Positions 60,865 to 64,000 of a DNA stretch of 64,000 nt are shown here, in pieces (positions within the stretch are counted from its first letter, which is position 1; every line of letters begins with the position of its first letter). This stretch comes from CAZHTF01 sp964535305 (GTDB lineage: Bacteria; Planctomycetota; Phycisphaerae; UBA1845; Fen-1342). The notes under the pieces were generated by a model. It was given only the letters and a program-made list of their open reading frames with translations, was not told where the DNA came from and did no database searches. The DNA is taken from NCBI GenBank assembly GCA_964535305.1, contig CAZHTF010000009.1, positions 1-64,000 of the forward strand, given 5' to 3'. A program made the position numbers and the translations under genes.

Positions 60865-61958
60865 GCGCCGCGCCGCGCCAGCGACGACAACTGCAGGCAG
60901 CGCTGCTGGCCTGGTATCGGGCCGCGCGCCGCGATCTGCCGTGGCGTCGCTCGCGCGAGCCATACCACGTCTGGCTCTCGGAGATCATGCTGCAGCAGAC
61001 GCGCGTCGAATCCGTGATTCCGTATTTTCAGCGCTTCATGGCGGCGCTGCCGGATGTGGCGGCGCTGGCGGCGGCGCCGCCGCAGCGCGTGCTGAAGCTC
61101 TGGGAAGGGCTGGGCTACTACGCCCGTGCTCGCAACCTGCGGCGCGCGGCGCAGCAGATTGTGCGCGAGCGGGGCGGCGAATTTCCGCGCGACGCGGCGG
61201 GCTGGCAGGCGCTACCGGGCGTCGGGCGGTATACAGCCGCCGCCATCGCGAGCATCGCGTTTGACGAGCCGGTCGCGGCGCTGGATGGCAACATCAAGCG
61301 CGTACTTTCGCGGCTGCTGGCGTTCGAGCAGCCGCCGAGCAAGCCCGCGGCGCTTGCTGCGCTCTGGCAACGCGCGCAGGCCCTGCTGGATCGTGCAGCG
61401 CCGGGCGATTTCAATCAGGCGCTGATGGAGCTGGGCGCCATGGTCTGCACGCCACGCCGGCCGCGCTGCAGCGATTGCGCGCTGGCGCGCCACTGCCGCG
61501 CGTATCTGCGTGGCACGCCCGAAGCGTTCCCGCGGAAGACGCCGCGGCCCGCGCGGCCGACGCGGCATTTCGTTGCTGTGTTGCTCGTCAATCGCGGACG
61601 CATCCTGCTCGTCCGCCGTGCGGAGCGCGGCCTGCTAGGCGGTTTGTGGGAGCTGCCAAACATCGCGGCGAAGGATGCGCAGGCGGCGGCCGCCGGCGAG
61701 GCATTGCCGCAGCTCGTCGGAGCCCTCGATCTGCCCGGCGGCGCGGCGGAGGCGATTGCATTTGTGCCGGCTGGTCAATTCCAGCACGACTTTACGCACT
61801 TCCGCCAGATCCTCAGCGTTTTTCGCGCGGAAGTGGATACACGCATCAGCCAGCCCGAGCGCCGCGTGGGGCAGCAGCAGCGTTGCTGGGCTGGCGGGGC
61901 GCTGAGCGCACGGCTGCCGCTGACGCGGCTCGCGCGGCGCGTGCTCGAGCAGCTCTGA
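60861..61958 (+). CDS. mutY: A/G-specific adenine DNA glycosylase
   Basis: GTG 60861 overlaps the murD stop; 365 residues follow. The helix-hairpin-helix glycosylase domain has SEIMLQQTRVESVIPYF (catalytic Glu), LPGVGRYTAAAIASIAFDEP and ALDGNIKRVLSRLLA with the catalytic Asp. Four cysteines in the C-X6-C-X2-C-X5-C spacing (CTPRRPRCSDCALARHC) bind the [4Fe-4S] cluster. A C-terminal NUDIX-like domain (VLLVNRGRILLVRRAERGLL, GGLWELPN) recognises 8-oxoG. It removes A opposite 8-oxoG. Confidence 0.94.
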   Translation: MSAAPRQRRQLQAALLAWYRAARRDLPWRRSREPYHVWLSEIMLQQTRVESVIPYFQRFMAALPDVAALAAAPPQRVLKLWEGLGYYARARNLRRAAQQIVRERGGEFPRDAAGWQALPGVGRYTAAAIASIAFDEPVAALDGNIKRVLSRLLAFEQPPSKPAALAALWQRAQALLDRAAPGDFNQALMELGAMVCTPRRPRCSDCALARHCRAYLRGTPEAFPRKTPRPARPTRHFVAVLLVNRGRILLVRRAERGLLGGLWELPNIAAKDAQAAAAGEALPQLVGALDLPGGAAEAIAFVPAGQFQHDFTHFRQILSVFRAEVDTRISQPERRVGQQQRCWAGGALSARLPLTRLARRVLEQL

Positions 61959-61981
61959 ACGCCACACGCCGCAATACTCGT

Positions 61982-64000
61982 TCAGCTCTGGCGTTCCGAC
62001 GTGCTGGCCTGCAGCAGCAGCTCGGCAATGTCCTGGCGCTGCACGTCTTCGTGTCCCTGATCGCGCAATCCGTCGGTGAGCATCGTCATGCAAAACGGGC
62101 ATGCCGAGGCCACAATCCGCTCGCCGCCGGCGCTGCGAGCGGCGGGCGCGCGGGTCGGGAGCACCCGCAGAAGCTGGTTCGTCCGCAGGTGGTTCACCTT
62201 GCCGGCCCGCTCGACGCGCCCGCGCTCGTCGCTCTCCTTGCGGCGGATGTGCTCCTCTTCCTTCCACATTTGCGCGCCGCCCGCGCCGCAGCACATGCCG
62301 CGGTCGCGGCTTTCGGGCGCTTCGACCAACGTGAGCCCGGGAATCGCGCGCAGCAGCTCGCGCGGTGCGTCGTAGATGTCGTTGTAGCGGCCCAGGTAGC
62401 ACGAATCGTGAAACACAACCGTGCCGTCCACGCGCGTCTGCGGCTTGATGCGCCCGGCGCGCACCAGCTCCAGCAAGAACTCGCTGTGATGCACGACCTC
62501 GTAGCGCCCGCCAAAGTCGGGATACTCGTTGCGGATGGTGTTGAAGCAATGCGGACAGGTGGTGACGATTTTCTTCACGCCCAAATCGTTCAGCGTCTGA
62601 ACGTTGCCGGTTGCGAACGTCTGAAAGAGATACTCGTTGCCAGCGCGGCGGGCCGGGTCGCCGGTGCACTGCTCCTGGGGTCCGAGAATGGCGAAATCCA
62701 CGCCGGCCATTTTCATTAGCGTTGCCGTTGCGCGGGCGATCTTGCGTGCGCGATCGTCGAACGACGGCGAGCAGCCGACCCAGTACAGCACTTGCGCCTG
62801 CGGGTGGTCGGCCAGGAGCGGAATGTCGAGCCCGCTGGCCCAGTCGGCCCGTTGCTCGTTGGCGAAGCTGTACGGATTGCCGACCGATTCGAGCCCGCGG
62901 AATGCGTTCTGAAGCTGCTCGGGAAACTCGCCGCGTTCCATGACCAGATTCCGCCGCAGGTCAACGATCTTGTCGACATACGAGATAAAAACCGGGCATT
63001 CCTGCTCACACGCGCCGCAGGTCGTGCAGGCCCAGAGCGCTTCGCTATCGACCCACGGGCCAACCAGGTCGCCGCCGCTCGCGTCGGCGTCTCCGCCGCG
63101 CGTTACGAAAGCCGCTTTGGCCGGGGGCTCGGCGGCGGCGCCCGCAGCGGCAGCATGATTGGTCGCGCCGTTCAGCGCCGCCTGGTTCGCGTAGAAATGG
63201 TTGCGCAGATCGAGCGTCAGGTGTTTGGGCGAGAGCAACTTGCCGCTGCGTGTCGCCGGGCAGTGGTCCGAGCAGCGGCCGCACTCGGTGCACGTGTAGA
63301 GATCGAGCACGGCCTTCCAGCTCAGGTCGGCGGCGCGTTTCACGCCCAGCGTCTCGCCGCGCTCGATTCGGCCTTCGATGTCCGCGATCGGCGCGAGCCG
63401 CCCGCGCGGCTGCGGGTTTGAGAAGTAGACCTGCGGCAGGATCGTGAGCACGTGAAAATGCTTGCCGTAGGGCAGGAAATTCAGAAACGCCAGCACCAGG
63501 ATCGTGTGCCCCCAGAATCCGGCGCTGTGCATCACACTCAACATCGGCGCCGGCAGCGGCGCCAACACGAGTGCCAGCAGCGAGGCGGTCGGGGCGGCGG
63601 CGTGAAAGCCCGGCTCGTTCGGCCGCGCGCCCAAAACAAAGCCGCTGGCTTCGTAGAGCATGTCGGCCCCGATCAGGCCGAGAATCATGCATAGAATCAG
63701 GACGCCTTCGACGCCGAGCGCCATACGCCGCGGCCGCTCGACCAGCCGCACGTAGAGGAAGTACGTCACGCCCAGCACCACCGCGACGCCGATCAGGTCT
63801 TTGACGAAGGTGTAGGCCAGCCCGAGCGGGGCGTGGTCATCGAAGATCCAGAATCCGAAGTGCGGATCGCTGGTGAAGCCGCGGGCCGCGAGGATCAGCG
63901 TGCGCAGCCCGAGCACGACGAAGCCGGCGAAAATCAGCGCGTGCGCCACGCCGGCCCACCAGTAGCGGAACATGCGCGCCTGGCCAAAGACGTACTTGAT
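61982..64000 (-). CDS. membrane HdrD-like iron-sulfur oxidoreductase, 5' end beyond window
   Basis: The frame continues through the right edge (IKYVFGQARMFRYWW precedes the first internal ATG), so at least 673 residues are present and the start is missing. The N-terminal 200 residues are membrane segments like a cytochrome-b/nitrate-reductase gamma subunit. Two [4Fe-4S] motifs follow (CTECGRCSDHCP, CTTCGACEQECP) and then two CCG domains (TTCPHCFNTIRNEYP, DSCYLGRYNDIYDAPREL, GMCCGAGG, ACPFC). This architecture is known from HdrD-type and ETF:menaquinone oxidoreductases that reduce quinones; no etf genes are visible here. Confidence 0.87.
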   Translation of the reverse strand: MKYVFGQARMFRYWWAGVAHALIFAGFVVLGLRTLILAARGFTSDPHFGFWIFDDHAPLGLAYTFVKDLIGVAVVLGVTYFLYVRLVERPRRMALGVEGVLILCMILGLIGADMLYEASGFVLGARPNEPGFHAAAPTASLLALVLAPLPAPMLSVMHSAGFWGHTILVLAFLNFLPYGKHFHVLTILPQVYFSNPQPRGRLAPIADIEGRIERGETLGVKRAADLSWKAVLDLYTCTECGRCSDHCPATRSGKLLSPKHLTLDLRNHFYANQAALNGATNHAAAAGAAAEPPAKAAFVTRGGDADASGGDLVGPWVDSEALWACTTCGACEQECPVFISYVDKIVDLRRNLVMERGEFPEQLQNAFRGLESVGNPYSFANEQRADWASGLDIPLLADHPQAQVLYWVGCSPSFDDRARKIARATATLMKMAGVDFAILGPQEQCTGDPARRAGNEYLFQTFATGNVQTLNDLGVKKIVTTCPHCFNTIRNEYPDFGGRYEVVHHSEFLLELVRAGRIKPQTRVDGTVVFHDSCYLGRYNDIYDAPRELLRAIPGLTLVEAPESRDRGMCCGAGGAQMWKEEEHIRRKESDERGRVERAGKVNHLRTNQLLRVLPTRAPAARSAGGERIVASACPFCMTMLTDGLRDQGHEDVQRQDIAELLLQASTSERQS

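Noticed and set aside
1..64000. CRISPR arrays, insertion sequences or prophage
   Set aside because: No regularly spaced repeats, transposase, integrase or phage structural genes were recognised.

Overview
This is a GC-rich bacterial window whose gene content points to the Planctomycetota, probably a Phycisphaerae-like lineage. That placement is inferred from three secreted proteins that end in the same dockerin-like tag (GDLN..DL.ILL.AWQ...GGDxDxDGDTDExDLGILL), from the mix of house-keeping and membrane genes, and from the absence of classical operon neighbours (rpmI-rplT without infC, hslU without hslV). No phage, insertion sequence or CRISPR array was seen.

Layout. 1-2.2 kb: start of an Mrp-like ATPase, then a DUF362 protein and a prenyltransferase-repeat protein, all on the minus strand. 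2.2-6 kb: a small unknown protein, a class-V aminotransferase and hslU, bracketed by two inverted copies of a REP-like hairpin element. 6-9.5 kb: a tight minus-strand operon of Ppx/GppA, two tandem divergent thymidylate-kinase-like proteins and SixA. 9.8-17.4 kb: ubiD, tmRNA, a dockerin-tagged protein, a thioesterase, rpmI-rplT, folC, aroB and tRNA-Val. 17.6-28.5 kb: an FHA/coiled-coil protein, gcvH, tsaB, a flavodoxin, an MTAP-like phosphorylase, a secreted DUF4139 protein, thiolase, manC and tyrS.

28.5-37.6 kb is the most distinctive block: a [NiFe]-hydrogenase operon (hoxE-F-U-Y-H plus maturation protease) preceded by hypC, a second maturation protease and divergent hypB. The F and U subunits are enlarged (F has a C-terminal 2x[4Fe-4S] ferredoxin domain, U is NuoG-like), so the complex has the domain set of electron-bifurcating HydABC joined to a [NiFe] module. 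A good sigma-54 -24/-12 match lies upstream of hoxE, and a perfect 16-bp palindrome lies between the second protease and hypB.

37.7-46.2 kb holds a TMTC-like membrane/TPR protein, a TolC-like protein, a DinB-family protein, tRNA-Gln, a GT87-type membrane protein and two oligopeptide-type ABC permeases. 46.3-54.5 kb holds an asparaginase-like domain protein, glycyl-tRNA synthetase, a secreted DUF4331 protein with a small lipoprotein, acylphosphatase, a lipoprotein, gltX and a DegT-type aminotransferase. 54.7-59.4 kb is a tandem pair of 757-residue secreted LVIVD-type proteins with dockerin-like tails. 59.5-64 kb: murD and mutY overlapping by four bases, then a membrane iron-sulfur (HdrD-like) oxidoreductase that runs off the right edge.

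Together the genes suggest a Gram-negative-type cell with peptidoglycan synthesis, quinone-linked respiration, NAD- and possibly ferredoxin-coupled hydrogen metabolism and a large secreted, calcium-tagged protein repertoire.
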